From Streptacidiphilus sp. P02-A3a (GTDB taxonomy: Bacteria > Actinomycetota > Actinomycetes > Streptomycetales > Streptomycetaceae): a DNA stretch of 64,000 nucleotides. The DNA lies in the NCBI RefSeq assembly GCF_014084105.1, contig NZ_CP048289.1, forward strand, positions 3,543,922-3,607,921, read 5' to 3'. The notes under the pieces are model-generated. The model made no database searches, was not told the DNA's origin, and saw only the letters and a list, made by a program, of their open reading frames with translations. This document shows positions 15,861 through 24,782 of the stretch, piece after piece; position 1 is the first letter of the stretch; each line of letters begins with the position of its first letter. The translations under genes were made by a program, and so were the position numbers.

Positions 15861-17285
15861 TCAGATGTGCTTGCGGCGTCCCCGCTCCTGCTGCGGGAAG
15901 GACTGGTCGGCGCCCGGCAGGGTGGGCGCCGGGAGGGTGGCCACCTCCTGCTCGGCCAGCGCCAGCTGGGCGGCGGTCGGCGGCAGGCCGGGCGCGCCCT
16001 GGCCCCGGCGGTGGAACTGGAAGGCCGAGGTGAGGTCGCCGAAGGTGTCCCGGCGCCAGTCGGTGATGTTGCTGTCGACCACCCCGGTGAAGCGCTCCAG
16101 GAACTGGAGCACCGAGGTGTGGTCGAAGGCCTCGGAGGCGACCCAACCGCCGACGGTCCACGGCGAGATGAGGATGCAGGGCACCCGGAAGCCGCCGCCG
16201 ATCGGCAGGCCGCCGATGAACTCGTCCGGGGTGCCCGCGTCCGGCACCGGCGGGGCGACGTGGTCGAACAGGCCGTCGTTCTCGTCGTAGTTGAGGATGA
16301 AGACGGTCTTGGCCCAGACCTCCGGGTTGGACGCGATCGCCTCGATCTTGGACGCCACGAAGTCCGCGCCCGCCGCCGGGAGGTAGTCCGGGTGCTCCGA
16401 CTGGTAGCTGGTCGGCAGGATCCAGGACACCGCCGGGAGCCGGTCGTTGCGGGCGTCGTCCTCGAAGGTCCCGGTGGGCTGCGCCAGCATGCCCTTCTCG
16501 TACAGCGGGTCGCCCGGCTTGGCGTTCTGGAAGTTCTCGAACAGCGACAGCACGTCGGTGCCGTAGTTGTCGGTCTCCTGGTAGACCTTCCAGCTGACCC
16601 CGGCCGCCTCCAGCCGCTCGGCGTAGGTGGTCCAGGTCAGCGGCTTGGGCGCGGCGTTCTGGATGATCGGGCCGCCGCCGGTGCCCTCGGGGTCGATCGA
16701 GGCGGTCATCCAGTACAGCCGGTTCGGCCAGGTCGGGCCCTGGACCGAGCAGAAGTAGTTGTCGCAGATGGTGAAGTTCTCGGCGAGGGCGAACTGGAAG
16801 GGGATGTCCTCGCGGGTGTAGTAGCCCATCACGTAGGGGCCGTTGACGCCGTCGGCGGCCCGGTGCGCGGGCAGCCACTGGTCCATCTTCCCGTCGTTCC
16901 AGGCCTGGTGCTGGACCGACCAGGCGTGGCTGGTGGACGGGATCGCCTGGGCACTGGTGGTCCGGGTGTCCAGGTGGAACGGCAGCAGGTAGCCGTCCGG
17001 GTTGACCGAGTCCGGCTGGTAGAAGACCGAGCGGCCGGTGTCGAGCCGCAGCGCCCGGGGGTCGTCGAAGCCGCGGACGCCGGAGAGGGTGCCGAAGTAG
17101 TGGTCGAAGGAGCGGTTCTCCTGCATCAGCATGACCACGTGCTCCACATCCCGCAGCGAGCCGCGCTGCGGGACTCCGGCGGCCACCGCCTGCTGGACGC
17201 TCGGCGGCAGCAGCGACATCGCCGCCGCTCCGCCGGCCACTCCGGCAGTCGAGCCCAGCAGCCTGCGTCGGGTCATTCCGGACAT
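15861..17285 (-). CDS. Tat-exported phospholipase C / acid phosphatase-like enzyme
   Basis: A 474-residue secreted phosphoesterase of the PlcC/AcpA superfamily. A Tat signal (MTRRRLLGSTAGVAGGAAAM) precedes HVVMLMQENRSFDHYFGTL, the hallmark metal- and nucleophile-bearing segment, with LNYDENDGLFDHVAPP later as the second conserved block and a final FDHTSVLQFLERF. It is shorter than the ~700-residue two-domain phosphocholine-specific enzymes because the C-terminal DUF756 repeats are absent, so it is closer to the single-domain form. ATG 17285 has GAGGAG upstream; ATG 17276 is an alternative. Likely secreted to release phosphate or attack phospholipids. Confidence 0.88.
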   Translation of the reverse strand: MSGMTRRRLLGSTAGVAGGAAAMSLLPPSVQQAVAAGVPQRGSLRDVEHVVMLMQENRSFDHYFGTLSGVRGFDDPRALRLDTGRSVFYQPDSVNPDGYLLPFHLDTRTTSAQAIPSTSHAWSVQHQAWNDGKMDQWLPAHRAADGVNGPYVMGYYTREDIPFQFALAENFTICDNYFCSVQGPTWPNRLYWMTASIDPEGTGGGPIIQNAAPKPLTWTTYAERLEAAGVSWKVYQETDNYGTDVLSLFENFQNAKPGDPLYEKGMLAQPTGTFEDDARNDRLPAVSWILPTSYQSEHPDYLPAAGADFVASKIEAIASNPEVWAKTVFILNYDENDGLFDHVAPPVPDAGTPDEFIGGLPIGGGFRVPCILISPWTVGGWVASEAFDHTSVLQFLERFTGVVDSNITDWRRDTFGDLTSAFQFHRRGQGAPGLPPTAAQLALAEQEVATLPAPTLPGADQSFPQQERGRRKHI

Positions 17286-17583
17286 GCGTGTCTCCTCTGG
17301 GTCACGTCACACGAGGGTCGGGCGCGGCCGTGCCAGGCCGAGACCGACTCTGGCGCAGGGGGAGGACGGTGCGCGGGGCATGGCCGGTGAACAGACGGAG
17401 AATGTCAGGGACGCGGCGAGTCGGTATTCGGACGGAGCGTCACCAACCGGGAGCAGCACCAGGCTACGGCCTCGGAGCGGCGCTCGCGGGCATCCGGCGG
17501 CCGGTGTGTCCGCGCAGGTCAGGGCGGCCGCCGGGGTGCGCGCGGGCGGGCGCGGGGCGCGGCCGGGATAGGTTGTCCCCACG

Positions 17584-18777
17584 ATGAACCGAATGACGAC
17601 AGCACACGGTGAGCTCGAACTCACCCGCTTTCCGGAGCACCCCCGCGAGACCCTGCGGGCCTGGGACGCCGCCGACGAGTACCTGTTGCGGCACCTCGGC
17701 GGCGGCGCCGGTCCGGACGGCGCGGCCGCGCCTCCGGCCGAGCTGTCCGGCACCGTGGTGGTGGTCGGCGACCGCTGGGGCGCCCTGGTCACCGCCCTGG
17801 CCCGGGCGGGCGCCCGGCCGGTCCAGGTCAGCGACTCCTACCTGGCGCAGCAGGCGACGCTGCGGAACCTGGAGCGCAACGGCGTCGAGCCGGACGCGGT
17901 CCGGCTGCTGTCCACCCAGGAGCCGCCGCCGGAGCGGGTGGACCTGCTGCTGATCCGGGTGCCGAAGAGCCTGGCGCTGCTGGAGGACCAGCTGCACCGG
18001 CTGGCGCCCGCGCTGCACCCGGGCACGGTGGTCCTGGCCGCCGGGATGGTGGCCGAGATCCATACCTCGACACTCAAACTGTTCGAGCAGATCATCGGTA
18101 CCACCAAGACCTCACTGGCGGTCCGTAAGGCCCGACTGATCCACAGCACTCCGGAGCCGGAGCTGGTCCGCCCGGCCGACCCGTGGCCGCACAGCTACCC
18201 GCTGCCGGACGGCATCGGCGTGCTCTCCGGCCGGACGGTCAGCAACCACGCGGGCGTCTTCTGCGCCGAGCACCTGGACATCGGCACCCGGTTCCTCCTG
18301 CGGCAGCTGCCGCGCCGCCCACGGGACTCCGCCCGGGGACCGCTGCGGGTGCTGGACCTGGGCTGCGGCAACGGCGTGGTCGGCACCGCCGCCGCGCTGG
18401 CCGAGCCGGAGGCGGAGCTGACCTTCGCCGACGAGTCGTACCAGGCGGTCGCCTCGGCCCGGGCGACCTTCGGGCAGAACACCGAGGCGGGCCGCGCCGC
18501 CCGGTTCCTGGTCGGCGACGGCACCGCCGGGATCGCCCCCGGATCGGTCGACCTGGTGCTCAACAACCCGCCGTTCCACAGCTACCAGGCCGCCACCGAC
18601 GCCACCGCCTGGCGGATGTTCAGCGGCGCCCGCGAGGTGCTGCGGCCCGGCGGCGAGCTGTGGGTGGTCGGCAACCGGCACCTGGGCTACCACGTCAAGC
18701 TGAAGCGGCTGTTCGGCGGCTGCGAGGTGGTCGCCAGCGACCGCAAGTTCGTGGTGCTGCGGGCGGTGCGCGGCTGA
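17584..18777 (+). CDS. RlmG-type class I SAM-dependent methyltransferase
   Basis: A 397-residue two-domain methyltransferase resembling RlmG/RsmC, which make m2G in rRNA. The N-terminal half (about 1-235) is a degenerate methyltransferase-like domain; the C-terminal half holds the SAM motif VLDLGCGNGVVG (256-267) and the catalytic NNPPFH (327-332), the N-PP-F/Y signature of base N-methylation. A likely target is guanine in 23S rRNA, but RsmC-like targets cannot be excluded. The ATG at 17584 is preferred; MTTAHG nine bases later is an alternative. It is monocistronic and converges on the DinB-like gene. Confidence 0.87.
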   Translation: MNRMTTAHGELELTRFPEHPRETLRAWDAADEYLLRHLGGGAGPDGAAAPPAELSGTVVVVGDRWGALVTALARAGARPVQVSDSYLAQQATLRNLERNGVEPDAVRLLSTQEPPPERVDLLLIRVPKSLALLEDQLHRLAPALHPGTVVLAAGMVAEIHTSTLKLFEQIIGTTKTSLAVRKARLIHSTPEPELVRPADPWPHSYPLPDGIGVLSGRTVSNHAGVFCAEHLDIGTRFLLRQLPRRPRDSARGPLRVLDLGCGNGVVGTAAALAEPEAELTFADESYQAVASARATFGQNTEAGRAARFLVGDGTAGIAPGSVDLVLNNPPFHSYQAATDATAWRMFSGAREVLRPGGELWVVGNRHLGYHVKLKRLFGGCEVVASDRKFVVLRAVRG

Positions 18778-18805
18778 CCGACGGTGCCCGGGCGGGCGGC
18801 GGACG

Positions 18806-19324
18806 TCAGCGGCGGTGCTGGAGGACCCCGCGGACCAGGGCCGCCTGGCCCACGTGCTGGAGGTCGTCGGAGACCACGCTGACCAGCCGCACCCCGAGGG
18901 TGACCGGCGGGTCCCAGCGCTCGTCCACGACCCGCTCCAGGTCCGGATCCGTCAGGCCGCGCAGGTAGCCGACCGTCTGCTCGTGCACGGCGTCGTGGTA
19001 CGCCGCCAAGTCCTTCGCCGGGACCCCCTGGAACGCGTCCACGTCGGCGTCCGACTGGCCGTAGCCGGTCGCGCCGGCCGCGTAGGGCAGCCCCAGCCGC
19101 TGCTCCCAGCCGCCGGTGCGCCACACCTGTTCGTCACCGGCCACGTCGGCCAGGTGGTCGTCCTGAACCCGGGTCAGGTGCCAGACCAGCCAGCCGATCG
19201 GGTTGGCGGCCCCGTCCAGCCGCTCCGCCAGCTCCTTCTCGCTGAGGCCGTCCAGCACCGCGTGGACCTCCTCCCGGATCCGGCCGAAGGCGTCGATCAG
19301 CAGCTCAGCACTCGCGGTCGTCAT
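18806..19324 (-). CDS. DinB/DUF664 family protein
   Basis: A 172-residue four-helix-bundle protein of the DinB-like metal-binding superfamily (DUF664 group). The three expected metal-ligand His positions are present: His 49 in GWLVWHLTR, His 110/115 in YHDAVHE and His 157 in SDDLQHVGQ. Actinobacterial relatives are thiol-dependent (mycothiol or bacillithiol) transferases or isomerases, so a mycothiol-linked reaction is plausible. It follows the Asp23-like gene by 46 bases on the same strand and probably shares its transcript. Confidence 0.85.
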   Translation of the reverse strand: MTTASAELLIDAFGRIREEVHAVLDGLSEKELAERLDGAANPIGWLVWHLTRVQDDHLADVAGDEQVWRTGGWEQRLGLPYAAGATGYGQSDADVDAFQGVPAKDLAAYHDAVHEQTVGYLRGLTDPDLERVVDERWDPPVTLGVRLVSVVSDDLQHVGQAALVRGVLQHRR

Positions 19325-19370
19325 CGTCCTGTCTCCTCCTGGCAGCTCCCCCGGCCCCGCCGGGCGCGTC

Positions 19371-19790
19371 CTACCGTACGCGGTCCGACTTCCCGTCGTC
19401 CTCGTCCTCGTCCTGCGAGCCGGGCAGCCGCATCTCGTTGACGGCGATGTTGACCTCCACCACCTCCAGGCCGGTGGTCTGCGCGACCTCCCGGGCCACG
19501 TGCGCGCGCAGCGCGTTCGCCGTGTCCGCGATCCGGATCCCGTAGTCGACCACCACGTCCAGGTCGATCGCGGTCTGCCGCTCGCCGACCTCGACCTTGA
19601 CGCCCCGGGTCGGGTCGCTGGAGCGGGAGACCCGGTCCTTGACCGCGCCGAAGGCCCGCGAGGCGCTGCCGCCGAGGTCGGCGACGCCCTCGACCTCGCG
19701 CGCCGCCAGTCCGGCGGTGGCGGCCACCACGCTGTCGGCGATGGTGGTCCGGCCGCCGACGGTCCCGTTCGGCTTCCTGTCCTCGGTCAT
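19371..19790 (-). CDS. Asp23/Gls24 family envelope stress protein
   Basis: A 139-residue protein with the Asp23/Gls24 (DUF322) fold: TTIADSVVAATAGLAAREVEG near the start, then AIDLDVVVDYG and the VNIAVNEM core strand. The C-terminus is acidic (DEDEDDGKSD). These proteins sit near the cell membrane and are induced by alkaline or envelope stress. ATG 19790 with GAGG just upstream. First gene of a two-gene unit with the DinB-like gene. Confidence 0.87.
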   Translation of the reverse strand: MTEDRKPNGTVGGRTTIADSVVAATAGLAAREVEGVADLGGSASRAFGAVKDRVSRSSDPTRGVKVEVGERQTAIDLDVVVDYGIRIADTANALRAHVAREVAQTTGLEVVEVNIAVNEMRLPGSQDEDEDDGKSDRVR

Positions 19791-20104
19791 GGCAGACCCT
19801 CCTCAGTTCTCGGCTGCCCCCGCCCCAGCAGCCAAACACCGCAACCCCCCGCCCGCGACCGCGCGGCCCCGCGACCCGCCCGGACCGGCCGAATACTGGT
19901 CCGTTCGGGTGATGGCGGCCGCCGGGTGGGAATTCGGCGTGAGCCTGGTCGGAGCTCGCGGAATCCGGGCATGTGTTCCGGGTGTTGGGGAAGCTGGAGA
20001 ACGGGACCGATGCGTGCCCGGCCGATCGTCCGCCAGGCGAACAGCGCGGTGCGAGAGTCCGGAAGTCCGAGGTTGCGAAGGTTCGGTGGAAGGGACGTGT
20101 CCAC
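19791..20104 (+). other. 314-base divergent intergenic region
   Basis: Lies between the Asp23-like gene (minus) and the flavin monooxygenase gene (plus). Holds both promoters in principle. Only the ribosome site GGAAGGGA (20088-20095) of the monooxygenase gene is clear; no operator or RNA structure was recognised. Confidence 0.45.
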
Positions 20105-21682
20105 GTGACAGTTGCCGTGCGCCGCGCAGAGGACCTGCCGGCACCGACGCCCAGGGGCGTCCCGGTCGACCGCTCGGTGGTGGTCGTCGGCTCCGGCGCC
20201 GCCGGGCTGGCCCTGGCCTGCGAATTGGCCGCCGCCGGGATCCGCACCACCGTGGTCGAGCGCTCGGCCGAGCCGCCGCCGCCCTCCCCGGCGGTGCTGC
20301 TGCACAGCCGCACGCTGGAGGAGCTCGGGCTGCGCGGGCACGCCGGGGCGCTGCTGGAACAGGCCCGCCCGGTCGACCGGATCCGGCTCGGCGTCCGCTC
20401 GCCCGCGCTCGACCTCAGCGCCCTGGACAGCCGCTTCCCCGGCCTGTACGTGCTGCCCGGCGACCGGGTCGAACGGCTGCTGGAGCGGCGGGCGGTCGAC
20501 CTCGGCGCCCGGGTGCGGCGCGGTGTCCGGGTCGAGGGACTGACCCAGGACGCCGACCGGGTCCGGCTGCTGCTCCGCGACGCGGACGCGCCGGGTCGGG
20601 CGCCGGAGGTGCTGACCGCCGGATACGTGGTCGGCGCCGACAGCGGCCGGTCCTGCCTGCGGGAGCTCGCCGGGATCCCGTTCCCGGCGCACGGCGCGCC
20701 GTTCGCGCCGGTGCTGGCCGAGGCGCGGCTGCTGAAGCCGCCGCCGGACGAGGCGCTGGTGCTGCCCGGCCGGGGCGGGGCGCTGCTGACCGTGCCGGTC
20801 GGCGAGGGCTGGTACCGGATCGCGCTGGCCCTGGACGCCCACCCCTGGAGCGAGCCGCTGCCGACCGAGCCGGAGCTGGCCCGAGCGCTGACCGCGGTCC
20901 TCGGCTTCGACCCCGGACTGGCCGGGGTGCGCGCGCTGACCCGGCCGCGCGGGACCCAGGGGCTGGCGCCGCGGTACCGCTCCGGACGGGTGCTGCTGGT
21001 CGGCGAGGCCGCCTGCCGGCTGTCCCCGCTCGCCGGGCAGGAGCTCAACCTCGGCCTGCGGGACGCGGTCAACCTCGGCTGGAAGCTGGCGGCGGTGCTG
21101 AACGGCTGGAGCCCGCCGCGGCTGCTGGACAGCTACCAGGACGAACGCCGCCCGCTGGCGGTCAAGGCGCTGCGCCGCGCCGAACGAGCCGCCCGCCAAC
21201 TCGGCGGCTCCTCGCCGGTGGCCTCGGTACTGGGCCGGACGGTCCTGGCCGGGCTGCTCGGCGCGGCCCCGCTGCGCCGGGCCACGGCCTCCGGCCTGGC
21301 CGGTCTGGCCACCCGCTACCCGGCGGGCTCGGGACACGCCTCACGGCTGCCGCTGCACGCCGGTCAGCGGCTGCCCGAGCTGGTGGTGCGGATGCGCCAG
21401 GGTCCACCGATGCGCGCGCCGGACCTGCTGGACGACGGCCGGTTCCTGCTGATCGACTTCGGCCACCAGGGCATCGCGGCCACCGCCGCCGAGCGCGGCT
21501 GGGGCGACCGGGTGCGCGCGGTGTCGGCGATCGGGCCGCTCGACGGGTACGTCTCGATCAGCACCCTGCTGGTCCGCCCGGACGGCTACCTGGCCTGGAC
21601 GGACGACTCCTACGAACCGCCCGCGCGGATCAGCCGGGCCCGGGCCGCGCTCACCCGCTGGTGCGGCCCGGCGGCCGACTGA
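20105..21682 (+). CDS. FAD-dependent aromatic monooxygenase-like protein
   Basis: A 525-residue flavoprotein of the PHBH/PheA-TetX group. The FAD Rossmann motif VVGSGAAGLALACELAAAG (27-45) is intact, as is the DG-like region ending YVVGADSGRS, and the late FAD motif is VLLVGEAACRLSPLAGQELN, where the usual GDAAH reads GEAAC. A thioredoxin-like C-terminal domain (about 430-525) is present, as in phenol hydroxylases and polyketide-tailoring enzymes. GTG 20105 follows GGAAGGGA by 9 bases. Its 3' end overlaps the convergent serine hydrolase gene by 32 bases. Substrate unknown; it may hydroxylate an aromatic secondary metabolite. Confidence 0.87.
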   Translation: MTVAVRRAEDLPAPTPRGVPVDRSVVVVGSGAAGLALACELAAAGIRTTVVERSAEPPPPSPAVLLHSRTLEELGLRGHAGALLEQARPVDRIRLGVRSPALDLSALDSRFPGLYVLPGDRVERLLERRAVDLGARVRRGVRVEGLTQDADRVRLLLRDADAPGRAPEVLTAGYVVGADSGRSCLRELAGIPFPAHGAPFAPVLAEARLLKPPPDEALVLPGRGGALLTVPVGEGWYRIALALDAHPWSEPLPTEPELARALTAVLGFDPGLAGVRALTRPRGTQGLAPRYRSGRVLLVGEAACRLSPLAGQELNLGLRDAVNLGWKLAAVLNGWSPPRLLDSYQDERRPLAVKALRRAERAARQLGGSSPVASVLGRTVLAGLLGAAPLRRATASGLAGLATRYPAGSGHASRLPLHAGQRLPELVVRMRQGPPMRAPDLLDDGRFLLIDFGHQGIAATAAERGWGDRVRAVSAIGPLDGYVSISTLLVRPDGYLAWTDDSYEPPARISRARAALTRWCGPAAD

Positions 21683-22757
21683 GCTCAGCCCCGGCCGGGT
21701 CGGCCAGCGCCCGGAAGGCCGAGTACGCGTCCTGGATGAAGCGGCTGCCGGGCGGCGGGGTGGTGTTGGCCAGCGCCGCCAGCCCGGTGCGGGTCCGCGG
21801 GCAGAAGCCGACGAAGGCGGTGAACCCCCGGGTGCCGCCGGAGTGGAACAGCAGGTCGTGGCCGGGGCGCGGGCGCAGGTTCCAGACCAGGCAGAGCCCG
21901 TCCCCGGTGCGCGGCAGCAGCAGCCGCGGCCGCCGCACCTCCGCCAGCGCCGGGCCCAGCGCCCCGGCCCGGTCCGGGTCCAGCAGCGCCTCCAGGTAGC
22001 GCAGCAGGTCCCGGGCGCTGGAGCGGACCGCCCCGGCGCCCGGCAGCGCCGGGATCAGCCACGGCGGCCGGGGGCGCCCGTGCCAGTAGCCGGTCGCCTG
22101 CCCGGGACCGGGATCGCAGCCGGTGCGGGTCAGCCCCAGCGGACGGCAGACCCGGTCGTCCAGCAGCGCCGGGTAGTCCGTCCCGGCGGCGCGGGCCAGC
22201 AGCAGGCCGAGCAGGCCGACGCCCAGGTTCGAGTAGTGCACCCGCGCGCCGGGGCGGGCGCGGACCCGGGTCGCGCCGAGCGAGCGCAGCAGCCGCGCCT
22301 GCGAGTAGTTCCCGTACGGCGTGGTCGACCAGGTGGGCACGGCGGTGGCCAGGAGACCGGACGGCAGCCGGGGCAGCCCGGCGGTGTGGGTGGCCAGGTG
22401 CAGCAGGGTGATCGGCTCCCCGCCGCGGTGTCCCGGGGTCGCCCCGGCGGGCAGGTACCAGCCGATCGGATCGTCATACCGGACCTCGCCCCGGGCCACC
22501 GACTCGGCCAGCAGCAGCGCGGTGAAGGTCTTGCTGAGCGAGCCGATCTCGAACCGGGTGTCCGGATCCACCGGACGGCCCCCGGTCCGGGCGGTGGACC
22601 CGCCGCAGAGCAGCAGCCGCTGGTCCGCCCGGACGGCGGCCAGGGCGGTCCCGGTCGCCTCCGGCGCGGCGTCCAGCAGCGGCGCCAGCCGTTCCCTGAG
22701 CGGGTCGCCCGGCGGCGCGACGGTCGGTCCGGCCCGGCCGGACGCGGTGGCGGTCAC
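21651..22757 (-). CDS. Beta-lactamase-class C/AmpH-like serine hydrolase
   Basis: A 368-residue penicillin-recognising serine hydrolase. The catalytic set is visible: S73-x-x-K76 in IGSLSKTF, Tyr 175 in HYSNLG and the HSGG motif (305-308) that replaces KTG in the C-class. No signal peptide is seen, so it is likely cytoplasmic, which argues against peptidoglycan as substrate and for a peptide or ester. GTG 22757 overlaps the stop of the DUF6895-like gene by 4 bases, placing it last in the peptide-headed operon. Its 3' end overlaps the opposing monooxygenase gene by 32 bases. Confidence 0.85.
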   Translation of the reverse strand: MTATASGRAGPTVAPPGDPLRERLAPLLDAAPEATGTALAAVRADQRLLLCGGSTARTGGRPVDPDTRFEIGSLSKTFTALLLAESVARGEVRYDDPIGWYLPAGATPGHRGGEPITLLHLATHTAGLPRLPSGLLATAVPTWSTTPYGNYSQARLLRSLGATRVRARPGARVHYSNLGVGLLGLLLARAAGTDYPALLDDRVCRPLGLTRTGCDPGPGQATGYWHGRPRPPWLIPALPGAGAVRSSARDLLRYLEALLDPDRAGALGPALAEVRRPRLLLPRTGDGLCLVWNLRPRPGHDLLFHSGGTRGFTAFVGFCPRTRTGLAALANTTPPPGSRFIQDAYSAFRALADPAGAELSRPPGRTSG

Positions 22758-23677
22758 CCGGCGGCCGGGGCGCTGCCGAGCGAGCGGGCCAGGGTCACCG
22801 TGCCCGCGACGATCGCCACCACGGCGGTGTGCTCGTTGTCCTTGAACGCCCGGCGCGGGTCCTCGTTCACCGGCTCGGCGTCCCTGGGCAGCAACCCGTC
22901 CGGGTGCTGCGCCTGGGCCAGCCGCTCCCAGCTGCCCGGGTCGCAGACCGGCTCGCGCAGGCAGGCGTCCACGATCAGCAGCTCGCCCAGCAGGTCCCAC
23001 TGGGCGACCTCCTGCCAGACGTCCGCCCAGACCGGCAGCCAGGTCCGCAGGTAGTCCACCACCGGTTCGGGCAGGCCGTCGGGCCGCGCGCCCCAGTCGG
23101 TGAGGTGGAAGACGGCGTGGGTGAGGTGGTAGCCGGTCATCCAGTCGATCATCCACGGCTCCGGGGTGGAGCCGAGCCAGGTGTCGGCGGCCAGCGCCGC
23201 CCAGTCGCACCGGTAGTCGGGGTTGATCACCCGGTTGGCGTTGGCGACCGCCAGCCGCCGGTTGGGCATCATCTCGACCGCCCGGAACGAGTCCAGCGAG
23301 ATCAGGTGCGCGGCCACCTCGTCCAGTGAGCGGTTGCGGTAGCCGCCCCGGACGAAGTGCGCGTAGGTCTCCAGCGGGTCGGTCACCAGGGGGTGCCGGA
23401 CCTGCCGGTCGAACAGGAAGTCCCCGGCCCGGAACTGCTCCCAGGTGAAGTCCAGCAGCTCCTGGGCGGCGGTCAGCTCACCGGGCCCGGCGACGCCCTC
23501 GCGGAGCACCATGGAGGCCGCCAACGCGGTCTCGCCCAGCGGCTTGTAGCAGTTGTCGGGGTCGCTGAACTCGATGTCGGTGCCCGGCGGCAGCGAACCG
23601 AACGCCCGGCTGCCGTGCAGCCAGGCCAGCGCCCGCGAACCGACGCCGTGCGCGGTCCGCAGCACCTCCGGGTTCAC
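22754..23677 (-). CDS. DUF6895-like protein of unknown function
   Basis: A 307-residue, mostly helical protein. The block DNCYKPLGETALAASMVLREG (about 41-61) and later HPLVTDPLETYAHFVRGGYRN and MPNRRLAVANANRV resemble, from memory, the family listed as DUF6895; no biochemical role is known to me. No membrane helix, signal or catalytic motif is evident. GTG 23677 overlaps the stop of the upstream gene and its own stop overlaps the serine hydrolase start, so it is tightly coupled to both. Its position suggests it processes or modifies the peptide encoded at the head of the operon, but that is inference. Confidence 0.75.
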   Translation of the reverse strand: MNPEVLRTAHGVGSRALAWLHGSRAFGSLPPGTDIEFSDPDNCYKPLGETALAASMVLREGVAGPGELTAAQELLDFTWEQFRAGDFLFDRQVRHPLVTDPLETYAHFVRGGYRNRSLDEVAAHLISLDSFRAVEMMPNRRLAVANANRVINPDYRCDWAALAADTWLGSTPEPWMIDWMTGYHLTHAVFHLTDWGARPDGLPEPVVDYLRTWLPVWADVWQEVAQWDLLGELLIVDACLREPVCDPGSWERLAQAQHPDGLLPRDAEPVNEDPRRAFKDNEHTAVVAIVAGTVTLARSLGSAPAAG

Positions 23678-24489
23678 CGGTCCACCGCCAGCGCCAGCCG
23701 CTCGCCGACCCGGACGTCCAGCGCGGTCCGGGCACTGGGACCGCCGAACAGCCGTACATGACGGAACAGCGGCTCCAGCCGCAGCGGCGACCGCAGTCCC
23801 GATGCCTGGCCCAGAGCCAGCCAACGGGCGATCCGGGCGGCGGTGCGGTAGTCGCGCCGCAGCATGGCGCGGACGGTGCCGCGCCCGAGCGCGGGCAGGC
23901 CCCGCCGGGCCGACTCGTGGACCGGGCTGTCCAGTCCGGGGACGGCCAGCGGCGAGAGCTTGGCCATCCACAACGACCACTCCTGCCACGTGGGTTCGCC
24001 GTCGTCACGGCCGGGCTGCGGGGCGGCGTCCAGCGGCGGGAGGACCAGCGGCGGCAGTCCGCAGCGGCTGAGCACCTCGGAGGCCGCCCAGTCGCGCCAG
24101 CCGACCACGGTCGCGGTACCGGCGGCGCTGTCCGTGGCCAACGGGCCCGTCCGGGGCGCCTGGACGTCGTGGGTCCCGGCCGGCTCTTGATCCGTCAACT
24201 GCTGAACAGTCAACTGCTCCGGCGGGAAGACCTGGAAGGCATGGGCCATGGCCACCGCCTCGGCCAGTTCGGGGTGCAGCGGCACACCGTTGAGCAGGTG
24301 GGGGGCGAACAGGTCGGCGCCGAGGATGCGTACCGCCGCCAGCTCGGCGGTGGACGCTCCCAGCATCCCGGGGGGAGCCAGGCCGACGTCCGCGCCCCCG
24401 ACGGCATTGAGCACGTCGAGGGCGCGGACGGCCATCCGCTCTACCGCCAGGGAGAACTCCTCCTGTGGCGTCGCATCAGCGAAGGGCAT
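23674..24489 (-). CDS. Unknown protein following the small peptide gene
   Basis: A 271-residue soluble protein I do not recognise. It starts MPFADATPQEEFSLAVERM and is Leu/Ala/Pro-rich, with a predicted helical N-terminal third, a Thr/Gln/Asp-rich linker around 90-125 and an Arg-rich helical part (VRAMLRRDYRTAARIARWL) near 205-223. No Cys cluster, P-loop or SAM motif is seen. The start at 24489 has only a distant GAAGG; translation may depend on coupling to the peptide gene 44 bases upstream. It overlaps the DUF6895-like gene by 4 bases. Confidence 0.65.
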   Translation of the reverse strand: MPFADATPQEEFSLAVERMAVRALDVLNAVGGADVGLAPPGMLGASTAELAAVRILGADLFAPHLLNGVPLHPELAEAVAMAHAFQVFPPEQLTVQQLTDQEPAGTHDVQAPRTGPLATDSAAGTATVVGWRDWAASEVLSRCGLPPLVLPPLDAAPQPGRDDGEPTWQEWSLWMAKLSPLAVPGLDSPVHESARRGLPALGRGTVRAMLRRDYRTAARIARWLALGQASGLRSPLRLEPLFRHVRLFGGPSARTALDVRVGERLALAVDR

Positions 24490-24533
24490 CGGTAACTCAG
24501 CCTTCAGCTCGCGAGGCTGCGGTCACGTTCCGC

Positions 24534-24722
24534 TCACCGGTCCTTCGGCGGCTTCGGCGACAGCAACAGGCCGAGGACCAGAAGTCCACCGCCGAAGTCC
24601 TCGGGGCTGTACAGGGGGGCGTCGCTCAGCGGCGCCTCCTCCTCGGCCATCAGCGTGGTCAGCGCGGAGAGGTCCTCCGGTGCCACGCGGGTCGCGGTGC
24701 GGGTCAATTCGTGAGTAAGCAT
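24534..24722 (-). CDS. 62-residue peptide, possible RiPP-type precursor
   Basis: A short peptide gene with a very strong ribosome site (GAGGAGG about 6 bases before ATG 24722). The N-terminal two thirds are polar and acidic (EDLSAL, MAEEEAPLSD), followed by YSPEDFGGG, a hydrophobic run LLVLGLLL and a basic, proline-rich end SPKPPKDR. A leader-like acidic part, a Gly-Gly-Gly boundary and a distinct C-terminal segment fit a processed peptide, but a small membrane-active peptide is an alternative. It has no Cys, so lanthionine or sactionine chemistry is unlikely. It heads a coupled operon of two unknown proteins and a serine hydrolase. Confidence 0.65.
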   Translation of the reverse strand: MLTHELTRTATRVAPEDLSALTTLMAEEEAPLSDAPLYSPEDFGGGLLVLGLLLSPKPPKDR

Positions 24723-24746
24723 GGGTGCCTCCTCAGTTCTGAGATT

Positions 24747-24766
24747 CATCACCGGGTTCGGTGATG
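24747..24766 (-). promoter_or_regulatory. Perfect hairpin in the peptide gene leader
   Basis: An 8-bp inverted repeat CATCACCG-GGTT-CGGTGATG located 24 bases before the peptide start, between the repeat-bearing promoter region and the ribosome site. It may be an operator or an mRNA structure affecting translation. Confidence 0.5.
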
Positions 24767-24782
24767 CCCCCCACGTGAAGAG

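Noticed and set aside
23674-24722. Lanthipeptide, thiopeptide or sactipeptide cluster around the peptide gene
   Set aside because: The peptide has no Cys, and no LanB/LanM, radical-SAM, YcaO or cyclodehydratase motif is present in the neighbouring genes.
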